From positions 94,578,083 to 94,642,082 of the forward strand of contig NC_083560.1 of NCBI RefSeq assembly GCF_019925205.1: DNA of 64,000 nucleotides. The letters run 5' to 3'. Below, piece after piece: positions 31,714-43,876 of this stretch. Both the position numbers and the translations under genes were made by a program. This stretch comes from Metopolophium dirhodum (lineage: Eukaryota; Arthropoda; Insecta; Hemiptera; Aphididae). The notes under the pieces are model-generated. The model was not told the DNA's origin, ran no database searches, and saw only the letters and a program-made list of their open reading frames with translations. Numbering within the stretch: the first letter of the stretch is position 1; each line of letters begins with the position of its first letter.

Positions 31714-34700
31714 ATGACAGACGAGAAAGACATTGAGCGTACTTCGCGCCTGCTCGCGCGTGCTAAAGTAAAGCGTACTACCATTATATCGCAGATTCGA
31801 GCTATACATACTATGGCGTTGCGCGTACAATCAGAGCCTGATCTAGCCTCAGAGTTTGCGTTAAACGCGGCTGATTTAGACGCGCTATGGTTTCAATTTC
31901 GGACGGATGACGATTCCGTATTAGACCTTTTAGCGGCGTCCGATAAGCTCGCCGACTATTCACCCGACATGATAGCGGAGGTACGCCAACTAATTAACTC
32001 GGCTAAAAATATCGCCCAGCGGTTAATCCCGACAGGTGCCGACGCCGTCGACTTGTCGTATCTCCGAGAGGGGACATTAAGTGTCCAGAAATCGCGCGAG
32101 GATCCGGTTAAGTCACTCTCCCGCTTACCTGATATACCTCTACCCTCGTTCGAGGGTGATTACCGATCGTGGCCCAATTTTCGCGATAGATTTTCCGCGC
32201 TTGTCCATAAGCGATCTAATTTATCAAACATCGATAAGATGTACTATCTAATAGGTTGTCTAAAAGGTGCCGCAGCCGACGCTGTCCGAGGCATACCGGT
32301 GTCGGCGGACAATTACGAGTTAGTAATGAGCACCTTATCTGACAAATTTAATCGACCGCGTTTGGTCGCCACGTCACTCGTCGACAAGCTACTGCAATCG
32401 TCGGCCATGACACAAGAGTCGCTTAACGACTTGAACACATTTGTAGGCACGTTCAGTGAATCCATCTCATTATTAGACGCGCTAAAAATACCAGACTCTG
32501 GGTCTTTTATTTTATTTTCTATAGCGTTTCGACGTTTACCAGTTTCTACCCGCAAATTATTTGAAGCGAATAGTACAGTCGATTACCCGTCGATAGGACA
32601 ATTATTAGACTTTCTCCGGTCCCGAGTGGCCATTCTCGAAGTTGTGGGCGAATCCCACAAAAGTAGTACTAATAATGCGCCGTCAAAGTCGACAGGTCAG
32701 TTCCGAAAGGGGGGAGATTACGCAGGGAAGCCTCGGTTGACGTCTTTAGTCACGTCCAAGTCAAATAGTACGTGCCCATGTTGTGCGGGTACGCACGCAC
32801 TAACATCGTGTGCGCGGTTTAAAAATTGGGGTCCCGACGAGCGCGCTCGATGGACGCGCGATAAAAAATTATGCTTTAATTGCTTTAGTGACGAGCACTG
32901 GGCTCCCAAATGTAATGCTAAATCGAGTTGTCAGAACTGCACGCGTAAACACCACTCGCTTCTTCATCATAGTATATCGTCCAGTAGAGATCACGATGTT
33001 CGAAACGAGTCACCGGCTGCCGAGGCGTCGTTATGCGCGTCCTTGCCGCGTCCCCCTCCACACCAGGCGTCGTCTATAATTTTAGGTACCGCGCTAGTGC
33101 ATATGCGCGATCGTTCCGGGTCGTGGCAAACAATGCGCGCATTAATTGATTGCGCGTCGCAGATAAGCGCCGTTACGAGTGCGTGTGCCGATCGGTTAGG
33201 CCTTAAGCGTTCCCGTTGGACTGCCCCGATAAGCGGTTTATCCGGAGTTCCCGTAGTAAATGTCCAAGGTCGCGTTGAATGTAACGTACAGCCGCGGTTT
33301 GCGTCCGAACCTGTGCTTTCCATAAATGCGTGGGTGTTGCCCGCCATAACGAGTGACTTGCCTCGAACAACGCTACACTCGAGCATTAAAGAGAGGTACT
33401 CTAACCTCGCGCTCGCCGACCCGTCATTCGATATCACTTCACCTATTGACATATTATTAGGCGGCGACGTATATGCGTCAATAATGGACGGTCGAAAATT
33501 TTCGGTGGACAAAGCTTTACCTACGGCGTTTAGTTCGGTCTTTGGTTGGATCTTAATCGGTCCAGTGGACGCCCGAGAGGCTCACCCGTATCAATCGGTG
33601 CCGGTCGCTATGACTGTTTCCATTGAAGGGTTAATGGAACGGTTCTGGCAGGTTGAGGAGCCAGCGGCTGCGCCCGCGACGTTCACGGACGAGGGGCGTT
33701 GTGAAAAATTATTTTGTGAACAGTCTATACGTTTGCCGTGTGGCCGTTTTTCGGTACCGTTGCCCTTTCGTGCTCCGCCGTCAGCTGATACATTTGTCGG
33801 GTCCCGCGAACTCGCGGTGCGCCGTTTTGACGCACTCGAACGTAAATTGGCTACAAGCCCTCAATTAAAATCTTTATATGTCCAATTCATGTCGGAATAC
33901 ATTTCGCTAGGTCATATGTCCGTCGCAACGTCCCCGGGACGTTATTTTATTCCGCACCATGCGGTGTATCGTCCGGCGATCGACGAAAATAAAATACGCG
34001 TTGTATTCGACGCTTCCGCGCAAAGTAGTCGCGGACCGTCATTGAATAATTGTTTGTTTACCGGTCCTAAATTACAACAGGACATAGTCGACATTTTGAC
34101 TAGATTTCGGGTCCCCAAGTACGTTTTTACGACCGACATCTGCAAAATGTATAGACAAATATTAATTTTACCGGAATATCGTCAATTCCAACATATTTTA
34201 TGGCGACCGTCGCCACACGACGCACTTGTAGAATATGAGCTAAATACCGTCACGTACGGCGTTAATTGCGCGCCTTATCTCGCTCTACGCGTGTTACAAA
34301 CTATCGCATCCGATGATTGCGATAATTTCGAGTTTGTGGGTAATGCGTTGACACGTCAAACCTATGTCGACGACATTTGCGACGGGGCAGATACAATTTC
34401 GAACGTATTAAAATTGCAGTCCGATTTAATCTCTGTTATGAACAAATCGGGATTAGAACTGAAAAAGTGGGCGTCAAATACGCCACGCGTTTTAGACGCG
34501 GTATCAGCCGCAGATCGCGTGTGTGCGCCTATGCCATTCGAATCGGTCGACGGCTACGGTACCAAGGTGCTCGGCTTACAATGGCATCCCGAGGGGGATT
34601 TTTTCTGTTGCGCGTTAAGTCTCGACTCAGCACCCGTATGCACTAAACGTGGCATTCTTTCTTTAGTAGCGCGTATATTCGACCCGCTAGGTGTGTTCGC

Positions 34701-36924
34701 TCCCGCGGTATTTTTAGCTAAGTCTATAATGCAGCGTACCTGGCAACTTGGCATGACTTGGGATGAGCCTTTACCAAACAATATTCACGACGAATGGATC
34801 GCGTTCGTCTCCGACTTACCGTCGTTATTAAATATTCGGGTTCCGCGTCATTTGAACTCGAGTCGCGGCGCGCCGTGCTATTTAATTGGATTTTGTGACG
34901 CCTCGCAACTCGGCTACGCGGCGGTCGTGTATGTGCGCATGGCTGACGTCGATGTTAACGCGTCCGTATTTTTAATTGGTACAAAAACTAAATTAGCGCC
35001 CATAAAATCATTAACCATCCCCCGATTAGAATTAAACGCCGCGTTGTTATTGGCTCGATGGTTAAGTCGCGTCCGCGACATTTTGGCCCCGCAACTTAAT
35101 ATTGTCGGTATAAATGCGTGGTCAGATTCCACGATAGTGTTATCATGGTTAAGTGCCCCGCACGAAGCATTTAAAATTTATGTGTCGAATCGAGTGCACC
35201 AAGTTCGCAATTTACTGCCGGATTGTCGATGGCGGCATGTTGACTCGGTCAATAACCCCGCCGACTGCGCGTCGCGTGGCATCATGCCGGCTGCTCTAGC
35301 GCAGCACAAATTGTATTGGCACGGCCCACAACTAGCGTACGGCGACCCATCGGAATGGGATGATGCTCGTTCGCCGCTACCGTTATGTGACCTGCCCGAA
35401 CTTCGTCCAGTGTCCTGCGCCGCCCGTGTTGACGAAATTAAAGTCGAATGGTTTAATCGTTTTTCTAGTTACGACCGTATGTTACGAGTAGTGGCGTATA
35501 TGCGCCGGTTTATTGCCGCCGGTATTCGTCGAGTACGTCGACAACCGGACCACATCGCACCCGCATATTTGCAAAAGTCGGAACTAGATAACGCCGCTCG
35601 TATATTAGAGGCTGAGTCACAGCGCGTACATTTCGCCGTGCTGTTACATGAATTGTCGACAGGTAAACATGTTTCGTCCAAGCCGCTTGCTCGTTTAGCA
35701 CCCTTTATAGACCCGGACGGTGTCATCCGCGTTGGCGGACGCCTGCGGCATTCATTATTAACTTATGATTGCAAGCATCCGATTTTGTTGGCCAAGCGTT
35801 CGTATTACGCATATTTATTGTGCCATCGTTGGCACCTGGTGACTTGTCATGCGGGCCCGCGAGTTCTTACCGCGCTTATTTCACGTCGATTTTGGATCAT
35901 ATCGCTTCGATCGGTGTTGCATAGTATTATTACAAACTGTTCGGTTTGTGTGCGGTTTGATGCTAAACGCGTACAGCCGTTAATGGCAGACTTGCCCGAC
36001 ACTCGTGTCCAACAGCGACGACCCTTCGAACGTGTAGGCGTTGATTATGCGGGCCCCCTACAAATGCGCGAAACTAGACTACGCAGATCCCGCATTTTCA
36101 AAATTTATATTGCGGTTTTTATTTGTTTCACTACGAAAGCTGTCCACCTCGAAGTGGTGACCGACCTGTCGACCGACGCCTTTCTAGCTGCGTTCGATCG
36201 TTTTATTGCCCGTCGAGGTTTACCAAGCGACGTGTTCTCGGACTGCGGCACTAATTTCGTCGGGGCTGATAAGAAATTACGCGCGCTTATCCACAGCCCG
36301 GAGGGCCGGGCCGCTATCGCCAATTCGCGTGCTATCTGCGAGTGGCACTTCAATCCGCCTAGCGCCCCCCATTTCGGAGGCTTATGGGAAGCGGCGGTGC
36401 GATCGACGAAACGCCTTTTAATACGAGTCATAGGGACACACATCTTCACGTACGAAGAGTTTACGACCATATTAGCGCGCGTAGAGGCCGTTTTAAACTC
36501 GCGTCCGCTCACGCCCGCCTCGACGGATCCGCATGATCTCGAGTGTTTGACGCCTAGTCATTTTTTAATAGGTCAACCGCTTCTTACCGTTCCGCCTAGA
36601 TCGGGTCCAGAGCCCGCCCGTAGTTTAACCGATCGGTGGAAGTTGATGGATCAGTGCCATCAGTCTTTTTGGCGCCGTTGGTCCTCTGAGTATCTGACTA
36701 CGCTACAGGAGAGGTCCAAGTGGACCAAGGGTGTCCCCAATGTGAAGGTGGACGATATGGTCGTGGTAGTAGACAACCAAAGCCCCCCCCTAAGGTGGCG
36801 ACTCGGTCGTATAGTAGAGTTGTTTCCAGGTACTGATGGTCATGTCCGTGTCGCTCGAGTTATAACGCAAGCAGGTAGCGTCGTACGACCAGTGGTTAAA
36901 CTCGTGCTGTTACCCACCAAATAA
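31714..36924 (+). CDS. BEL/Pao Gag-Pol polyprotein
   Basis: A single 1736-residue frame codes for the whole replication machinery. A Gag domain (LPSFEGDYRSWPNFRDRF, residues about 138-300) is followed by Cys/His knuckles (about 352-415). A retropepsin-like protease has its active site near 479 as LIDCASQ. RT runs from about 765 to 900 with TTDICKMYRQ and the catalytic YVDD (about 882). RNase H starts near 1060 (GFCDASQLGYAAV). The integrase has a zinc-binding region (about 1350-1410) and catalytic Asp (about 1443, VDYAGPL), Asp (about 1507, FSDCGTNF) and Glu (about 1557, LWEAAVRS). The C-terminus (WRLGRIVELFPG) is the domain usual in BEL/Pao integrases. No env follows. The ATG lies about 170 bases after the primer-binding site. 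Confidence 0.96.
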   Translation: MTDEKDIERTSRLLARAKVKRTTIISQIRAIHTMALRVQSEPDLASEFALNAADLDALWFQFRTDDDSVLDLLAASDKLADYSPDMIAEVRQLINSAKNIAQRLIPTGADAVDLSYLREGTLSVQKSREDPVKSLSRLPDIPLPSFEGDYRSWPNFRDRFSALVHKRSNLSNIDKMYYLIGCLKGAAADAVRGIPVSADNYELVMSTLSDKFNRPRLVATSLVDKLLQSSAMTQESLNDLNTFVGTFSESISLLDALKIPDSGSFILFSIAFRRLPVSTRKLFEANSTVDYPSIGQLLDFLRSRVAILEVVGESHKSSTNNAPSKSTGQFRKGGDYAGKPRLTSLVTSKSNSTCPCCAGTHALTSCARFKNWGPDERARWTRDKKLCFNCFSDEHWAPKCNAKSSCQNCTRKHHSLLHHSISSSRDHDVRNESPAAEASLCASLPRPPPHQASSIILGTALVHMRDRSGSWQTMRALIDCASQISAVTSACADRLGLKRSRWTAPISGLSGVPVVNVQGRVECNVQPRFASEPVLSINAWVLPAITSDLPRTTLHSSIKERYSNLALADPSFDITSPIDILLGGDVYASIMDGRKFSVDKALPTAFSSVFGWILIGPVDAREAHPYQSVPVAMTVSIEGLMERFWQVEEPAAAPATFTDEGRCEKLFCEQSIRLPCGRFSVPLPFRAPPSADTFVGSRELAVRRFDALERKLATSPQLKSLYVQFMSEYISLGHMSVATSPGRYFIPHHAVYRPAIDENKIRVVFDASAQSSRGPSLNNCLFTGPKLQQDIVDILTRFRVPKYVFTTDICKMYRQILILPEYRQFQHILWRPSPHDALVEYELNTVTYGVNCAPYLALRVLQTIASDDCDNFEFVGNALTRQTYVDDICDGADTISNVLKLQSDLISVMNKSGLELKKWASNTPRVLDAVSAADRVCAPMPFESVDGYGTKVLGLQWHPEGDFFCCALSLDSAPVCTKRGILSLVARIFDPLGVFAPAVFLAKSIMQRTWQLGMTWDEPLPNNIHDEWIAFVSDLPSLLNIRVPRHLNSSRGAPCYLIGFCDASQLGYAAVVYVRMADVDVNASVFLIGTKTKLAPIKSLTIPRLELNAALLLARWLSRVRDILAPQLNIVGINAWSDSTIVLSWLSAPHEAFKIYVSNRVHQVRNLLPDCRWRHVDSVNNPADCASRGIMPAALAQHKLYWHGPQLAYGDPSEWDDARSPLPLCDLPELRPVSCAARVDEIKVEWFNRFSSYDRMLRVVAYMRRFIAAGIRRVRRQPDHIAPAYLQKSELDNAARILEAESQRVHFAVLLHELSTGKHVSSKPLARLAPFIDPDGVIRVGGRLRHSLLTYDCKHPILLAKRSYYAYLLCHRWHLVTCHAGPRVLTALISRRFWIISLRSVLHSIITNCSVCVRFDAKRVQPLMADLPDTRVQQRRPFERVGVDYAGPLQMRETRLRRSRIFKIYIAVFICFTTKAVHLEVVTDLSTDAFLAAFDRFIARRGLPSDVFSDCGTNFVGADKKLRALIHSPEGRAAIANSRAICEWHFNPPSAPHFGGLWEAAVRSTKRLLIRVIGTHIFTYEEFTTILARVEAVLNSRPLTPASTDPHDLECLTPSHFLIGQPLLTVPPRSGPEPARSLTDRWKLMDQCHQSFWRRWSSEYLTTLQERSKWTKGVPNVKVDDMVVVVDNQSPPLRWRLGRIVELFPGTDGHVRVARVITQAGSVVRPVVKLVLLPTK

Positions 36925-37418
36925 TGTTCTTCTTGTCGCGTTAGGTACAGGGACCTTGTGGGTACCATGCGTGCCGACGTTTCAGCACATTGCTTCAGCT
37001 CACCCGTTTAATTTTTTATGCTACGCGCGATTACCAAAGATGTTGTCAATCGCTTAGTGTTGGGCAAATGCTCAATGACCCATTGGTAGATATATAAAAC
37101 AAAAAAAAACATTTTTTTTTTGATTATTAATTATTTTTTATTTATATTATACTTTGTATTTTTTCTATTTATTATACATATATGTACATTGTACATATAT
37201 TGTTACCTAATATTTTGTTTTATATTTTATATCATATGTATTTCTCCTGGTCTTATGTTCATTATTATAATAACTATATGTTCACCATATGTGATGAATT
37301 TTTTTTGTATTAACGATAACCGCCGTCACGAAGATCGGATTCAATGTTGGGATATGCACCACGGTTCCTGCGCTGTCGACTACTGTTACTCCACGATATG
37401 TGAGGCCAGGCCTCCCAT
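36925..37418 (+). other. 3' untranslated region of the BEL element
   Basis: About 500 bases without a supported gene lie between Gag-Pol and the polypurine tract. The middle is AT-rich. A 119-codon frame here is mainly hydrophobic low-complexity sequence and I do not believe it is a gene. Confidence 0.7.
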
Positions 37419-37428
37419 AGGGGGAGGA
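37419..37428 (+). promoter_or_regulatory. Polypurine tract of the BEL element
   Basis: agggggagga directly precedes the 3' LTR, as needed to prime plus-strand DNA synthesis. Confidence 0.85.
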
Positions 37429-38252
37429 TGTTCGAACTTGAGCCTTTTCGTGTCTATTACGAACAGTGTGTCCGTTTGACACTTGTTGTCACCCCGCTGA
37501 CGTTCCGACGCCGAAGTGCGCTTGCGCGAACTTTTGGCGATCGGCTTCGCTGACCACCGGTTGTCCGCGGCCCGGCCGTCGCTGTCTTTTTCCTGCGGTC
37601 GGACCGTTCGTTCCGTTCCGACTTGTGCACGTTTTGTTCGGGTGTGCCGACCACAAAACCTCGTGGTTGAGTCTTTTCGTGTGCGTACCCTTCTGTGCCG
37701 CCCGTAAAACGTGTCGTGTTCTTCGCACGCGTGTTGCCATCTTTCGCACCGCCGTCCGGTATTGGTCGCCGTGCCCGTGGTCGTTAATCATTTTAATATA
37801 ATTATTATTATATACCTGCGCCGATCGTTCATTCTACGTCGCGTCGTGGTTACGCATCTTGCGAGAGGTCAGTGACCTAACCCCTGCCCGGCTGTTTACA
37901 CCAGGGCCGTCATTCCGAAGATATTTCGCCAATCGTCGTGGGATCCCGATGTCCACAAACGGTGACCAGCGGTATCGTTAATATATATATTATATTATTA
38001 TTGTATTCTTATTTATTTGTATATTGTGCACCTGGGTGCGTCCGTTATTTATTATAATTATTATATGGCATTTGTTTGAAGAGACGTCTTCGGCATTGTC
38101 CCTTTATTGTATTTAGTGTGTTGTACTTGTACGTATCAAATAATTATATATATTATATTGTGAAACATTACTTTTGGATCTTTATCACTTGCTCCCACAC
38201 ATCCGCGAGTCGTCAGTAAACTGCTGTTAACGTAAGTGCTGACGGCGCAACA
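37429..38252 (+). repeat. 3' LTR of the BEL element
   Basis: Identical to the 5' LTR by direct line-by-line reading; the offset is exactly 6730 bases. It is followed by the target duplication atatt at 38253-38257. Confidence 0.96.
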
Positions 38253-38257
38253 ATATT

Positions 38258-41200
38258 AATGAAATCAAGTAAATAGTTTATGAACTTGCTGAGAATAGGT
38301 GTATTAATACAATTATAAAAAGTCAATATGTTTAAATATAACTAATATGTTATCCATAATATGTAACGCTGATGTTACTATAGTAACTCTCTACTATGTT
38401 AGATTTAATTAATTAAGTCGTATTTTTAGTTGTATAAGTATTTTACTATAAAGCGAATTATAATATTGAACTTCGTATACTAGATTGGTAGATACTTGTT
38501 ACGATATAACATATTGGCTCAGTTGGTATACGTATCAACTATTATTAATCTAATTTATTGTAATTCAGTAATTGTAATTGATTTGGCTGAAATAAATAAA
38601 ATTGTCCCTTACCTAAGACATAAATATTATAATTTATAATAACACAAATATTATTATAAGATTATGTTTTCAAGTCAATGGACAATAATAGATATTATAA
38701 TGTTTTAAATTAGATGGAATTAACTATTAAATCATACCGTAGAATTATTGACCTGGTGGTTAAAGTCACTAAAATCAAATAAAGAAATATTTTTGACGGT
38801 TTATATTACCTTTTGAAATAATTTATCATAATAATAATTAATCATAATAATACTAAAATCTCTATTTACAATTACAATACATTTTCTAATATTTCGACAA
38901 CCATACTGAAAACCTTGATTTTATGACTTAACCTATTTTGTACACTCACCCAAGATAATATATTATAAGATAAATGTATCGATTGAGATAATTTGATAAT
39001 ATTCAAAATGGTTTCCAGAAAACATGTGTTGATATCAAGTAAAGGATGATGTATTGGACTTAATATCAAGGGGGGAGACCCCTGCCCCAGGTTCAAGTAC
39101 AAAGTACAATGGTGCGATCAGAATTGATTGGTCGTACTTAGTTTCAAGGTCATAACCTTTTGAAGTTTATAATTTTGAGTATTTTACGTCTACGCAGATT
39201 ATTCCACGAATCTACTTGAAAAACTAAAACTTTATTAAAAAGTATGTAATTATTTATTTTAATGTATGCAATGTGCATGCGTTTATACATGTTCTAAACC
39301 AAAAATTTTTTTTTAGTGGTGGCTGTTTTTGGGGAGGTGTTTCGGGATAAATTTTTTAATCCCCCCACAAACATGACTAAATTACGCCACTGGCTATGTA
39401 GAATGGCGTGTGAATACTGAATTGGTCACTTGGTGCCTAGGTCACAAATGGGTATAGGTCTTAAAATTAGTTTCGACATTTTGAAATTCAGTACTGGATA
39501 TAGAAACAGATATAGTGAATGTTTCAAGTTTCTACGATTAATATATATTTTAATTACAGCAAAATAATAATAATCGTTTGAGGAGAATTTTATTTTTCTA
39601 CGTTTAAAAATCCAGTGGAAACATCAAACATTCATACAAAACTTTGTGGATCTCACTGGGGTAATCACAAATATGAAATAATGTGATCGAGGCTAGGCTA
39701 CACATCGACCTAGAAGATATTTTTTTTTAGGGTTCACGAATGGTTTTAAACAAATTAATTTATAATTAAAAAATATTTTTTTGTTGATTATAACATGTAT
39801 GAAGTAGGTTTCCAGTACTTTCGACTAATGAAAGTGTTTGATTACTAATTAGAAGAATTCAACGATAAACGTTTCTGATCTGAAACATTGCGAAGTGTCT
39901 ATTTCCTAAGGACATATATTACTATAAAATTATGAATAATCTCGTTTGTATTAAACTTATTGTCTAAGTCCTACTACAACGGTGTAAATATATTTGTGGG
40001 CAAATAGCTTATAATAAGTTAAAATATTTAGAATATTTCATTGCTTTTATGTAGAATTAAATAGGTATTATACGGGGGATAAAAAGTTTACATTTGAATA
40101 AAAGTGTCAAGTTGATACCACTCTGCTTTACAGTAGCGAGTGTAGCTATTCCTCGTCGTCGAGTAAGTCACTGTAATGGTTGTATTAAATTTGAATTCAA
40201 TGGTAAATCATTGCATAGGTATGATTGTATGAAATACGATTCTGACAGGAAAGGTCTGTCTACCTAATACAGTATAAAAATCGTTATTTTTTGTTAAGAC
40301 TACCAAACTTTATAGACTTCAAAATATGTATTTATAAAAAGTATTGATTTTTAAATTTCTGAATGAAAAACTTATTTATCATGAGATAAATTGTCTAGCG
40401 TAGTATAGCAATATTAAATATATATATATATTATATTACTAAAATGTATAATCGTATGCATTATAGATTCTGAGCTGAACTAGTGGTTTTACAATGATGT
40501 TTATTTTTTATTTTTTTTTTATACCCTGAATACAAAATTTCTACCGGAAGGAGTGCTATGATATCCACATATAGTACCTTATTTTTTAGCAAATTGGGTC
40601 AAATGGTACTTTAGAGAGGTCATTTTTTGATTTTCTTGATAGTTATTTAATGCCACGGGAAAAACTACTGACAAATTACGAAAAACTGCTTAAAATGAGA
40701 TTTTAATTTCTAACGATTTGTTTATCACCGTAGCAACGAATAAAAAAATTATAATATTATAATATTAATACAACTTAAAGGCTATAATAAAAATTTAAAA
40801 AATCCAGACTGATAAACCGTCTCCGCTCAGAATCGTTTTTCTTATACAATGATATTATATCATTGAATTCAAGTTTAATACAATCCATTATACATTGACC
40901 CACTTGTAACCGATATAATTTCAAAATTTATATGTGTATGTGTGTGTTTTATGAAGGAAAAGGAACATAATATATTTATATGCGCTTATGAGTGGTTAAT
41001 TTTAAGTTAGCCATTTGGGGCTGATCAAAACTTTTCCCCCCTCTATTAAAAACTAAAATGACGCCACTGGTATATTAAGTTGAATTTTATAACCATTGCC
41101 TGATGGGTTGGCGAGTGGAGATAGAACTATTGATATTAATTATCAATTATCATTATTATCGTGACACGTGGGATGGGGCGGACAACCACATTGGGCAGAA

Positions 41201-43868
41201 TTTAGAAATTTCTCAGCAGTACTGAATCGTAGTAAATGTGTTTGATTTCTCCTTTTCATTGGCCAATCCATCGAGTCTCGTTTATATATCAGCTATAGTC
41301 TACAATATTATAATAAATTGGATATTAATAAGAAATTAAGAGAAATTACAGCTGTGAAATAAACAATGCTTTTGAGTGTTAGGAATGTGCAGGAACAGAA
41401 CCGCGGTACGAAACGTTTCCATTATACCGTATTGTTAGTTGAATTATCTACCTGAGTAATTTAGTTGTTTAAAGTTAGTATATTATTTTTTTTAAATGAC
41501 GTGCAGCATAAGGGTATATATTATTATACAATGAAAAAAAAGCGATCGCCCACACGGCCACACCTCCCGTAAATATGCCACTGCAGGTTTCCTCTCCACC
41601 GGCCCTATCCAAAATGTCATGCAATATTTTACCCAATTTTTTTTTTCGTCCAAGGTGAATATTTTCCTGTAGTGCGACAGTTCAGAAATAAAAATGTGAA
41701 TAAAAACTTTATAAAAAGCAAACAACATAAAATATATACTACCTACTTAGACTTTGAAATCGAATTTAATTGAACACTAAAACACTACGTCACGTACACT
41801 GTACTCGGTACGCCGGTACGCCGGTAACAGTTAAGCGTATACCGAATATACCAATATTAAACAGAATATAAATATCACGGAAAATAAAACGTTATTTTAC
41901 TTATTTATTTAATATTTCTGCCTTTGACATTCGATAGTGTTGCGACGCGTCGACGAAGAATGGTACGATTAATAGAATCGTGTTTTAATTTTAAACCAAA
42001 AGAATCAAAAATCCAAAATCCAAGTTACATCCCCTATATAAAAATTATCAGCAGCCCCTAAACCAAAATGCTGGCTATGCCACTGACACACATTTTAGTA
42101 AGTCTAGGTTAGTTAATTACAATTGTTTGTATGCTAATTATTATTATTCAAGTTGAAATATAAAAACAAACAAAATTAATAATAATAATAATGATAATAT
42201 AAAAATAAATTATTTTAGTTATTTGAAAAACAAATCGATGAAAACACCAACCAAATTTATATAAAAAAAAATTGTAAAACATTTTTTTATTACATCATTA
42301 TAATAGTAGATACTACCGTATGAGGCCAGTCAACTTGTATCCAGAATAATTATTATAATTAGTCTTAGAAAAATCTACATTCATTTTATTTAAATGTATA
42401 CCATACAGGTTACCTATTATCACCAGTACTTATTTCCAAGTATTTAATAATATACCTAACACAGGTATGAGCAGCAGCAAACGATTATGACAGGGTTTAT
42501 ATAGGAAGTTTTGATTATCTGTTTATTCATAAAATACAGCTTAATAATATTACAAATTTCCACAATATTGGGTTTATCATATTATCCTTTATATGTCCTT
42601 ACACGTTCGTTTCTTTATCTTAACTTTTGTCATTATATTCAATATATTGCAGGTGACAGCGTGACGCTGGCATCATTAATAGAAAAAACAATTTGTTTTG
42701 CGCAGAATGTGTGCAAGCATGAAAATTCTAAAAAATTGTTTACCAAATTTTAACGAATAAAATGCAAAATATTTGTAACAGCTCCAATACGTTTATTATA
42801 ATAGGTAACTAAATATTCATTTTTCGAGATTTCATTAAAATTGCCTATTTAAAGCGCCTTAAAATGCAGATGGGTAGGATATAATTTCGATACAATATTG
42901 AGTATATAGCTAATAAAATACGTATCCAGTTAAACGCATTTATATCTCGTGATTACTCTTTACATGTAAGTACCTACTTTTCAATAGTATTTGTTACAAA
43001 CTAAATATACCTTTCCCCACAATGGCATGGGCGCCCATTGAGAAGTAGTCAGGGCACTTGCTCCTCTGAAAAAAAAATATAAACTTATAATTAAAAAAAA
43101 TAGTACTTTGTTATTATACCTAATTACTATCTTATTATCTTAGGTACTTAATTAATTATTTGACAATGATTAAGTACTATAATACGACGTTTTATTTTGT
43201 ATTAATAAAATTAAACCTTTATTTAGCTTACATTTTTAATTTAGCCCTCCACCCCTAAAATTTGACCTATGAGCGTCCGTGCACAACGATATAACATAAT
43301 TAATAATATTTAGTGATTGTATAATACAAAATAGCTGTCATTAACTAGGGAGTTCAAAAAATTAAAAGTCAAAGTTAAGACGTATTTTTTTCAACTTAAT
43401 TTAACCAGTTAGTTAATTTTGTAATTTACACAATAAGTAATAACAGTAACTAATTAAAGAATGTACTGTAACAACATAGGTTTTTCCAGTTAATTTGAAA
43501 TATTACAACATGTTTACACATCTATCAGTGTAATTAAAACTAATTTATTCATTACTTTTTTGTGTAATCACTCAGTAGGTATATATTATGTATATTTGAT
43601 GATCTTATTCTTATATTCAAATAAATAAATAATTGATATTAATTTATTGATTTAATAACTTATTGAGTCAACACAAACTTTTAATTCACTAAGCCTTATA
43701 AAGTTGTAAAATAAGTAAAGGACGCATTCATAACGAACTATTTAGTTATAATTTGAAAAAAAATTGTAAGTTGCACAATCACTGTATATTATGACGTATG
43801 ACCAGCTCGGTAATAACAAATAAATTTAATTAACTTATTTTTAACTGAGTAACTAGTAACTAGGTACT
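38258..43868. other. AT-rich intergenic stretch with repeat debris
   Basis: No gene is supported. Several hAT-like right ends of the type acgccactgg or atgccactg occur (about 39387, 41066, 41575 and 42053) with no left partner that I could pair. A possible small inverted-repeat element lies near 43030-43285 (gggcgcccat on the left, tgagcgtccg on the right). The main structured repeat is at 40110-40920. Confidence 0.6.
40110..40920. repeat. Dispersed inverted-repeat element
   Basis: The left arm (about 40168-40260, tgtattaaatttgaattcaa) is answered on the opposite strand by 40855-40905. An inner pair, gattctgagc at 40467 and gctcagaatc ending at 40839, is also inverted. Arm-like fragments recur at 45320-45420 and 59775-59875, and the inner motif recurs at 24600-24655 and 49975-50035. 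It is a multicopy non-coding family; the class is unknown. Confidence 0.65.
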
Positions 43869-43876
43869 GATATATC

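Larger units (their letters stand above)
30699..38252 (+). mobile_element. Complete BEL/Pao LTR retrotransposon
   Basis: A 7554-bp element with two 824-bp LTRs that I read as identical line by line, 5-bp target duplications (atatt), a primer-binding site, one uninterrupted 1736-codon Gag-Pol frame and a polypurine tract. Everything required in cis and trans is visible. LTRs are made identical at insertion, so the lack of differences indicates a very recent insertion and probably a mobile family. Its coding DNA is much richer in CpG than the surroundings. Confidence 0.97.

Noticed and set aside
37120..37479. 119-codon frame in the BEL 3' region as a possible env
   Set aside because: Low-complexity hydrophobic sequence that runs into the polypurine tract and LTR; there is no glycoprotein feature.
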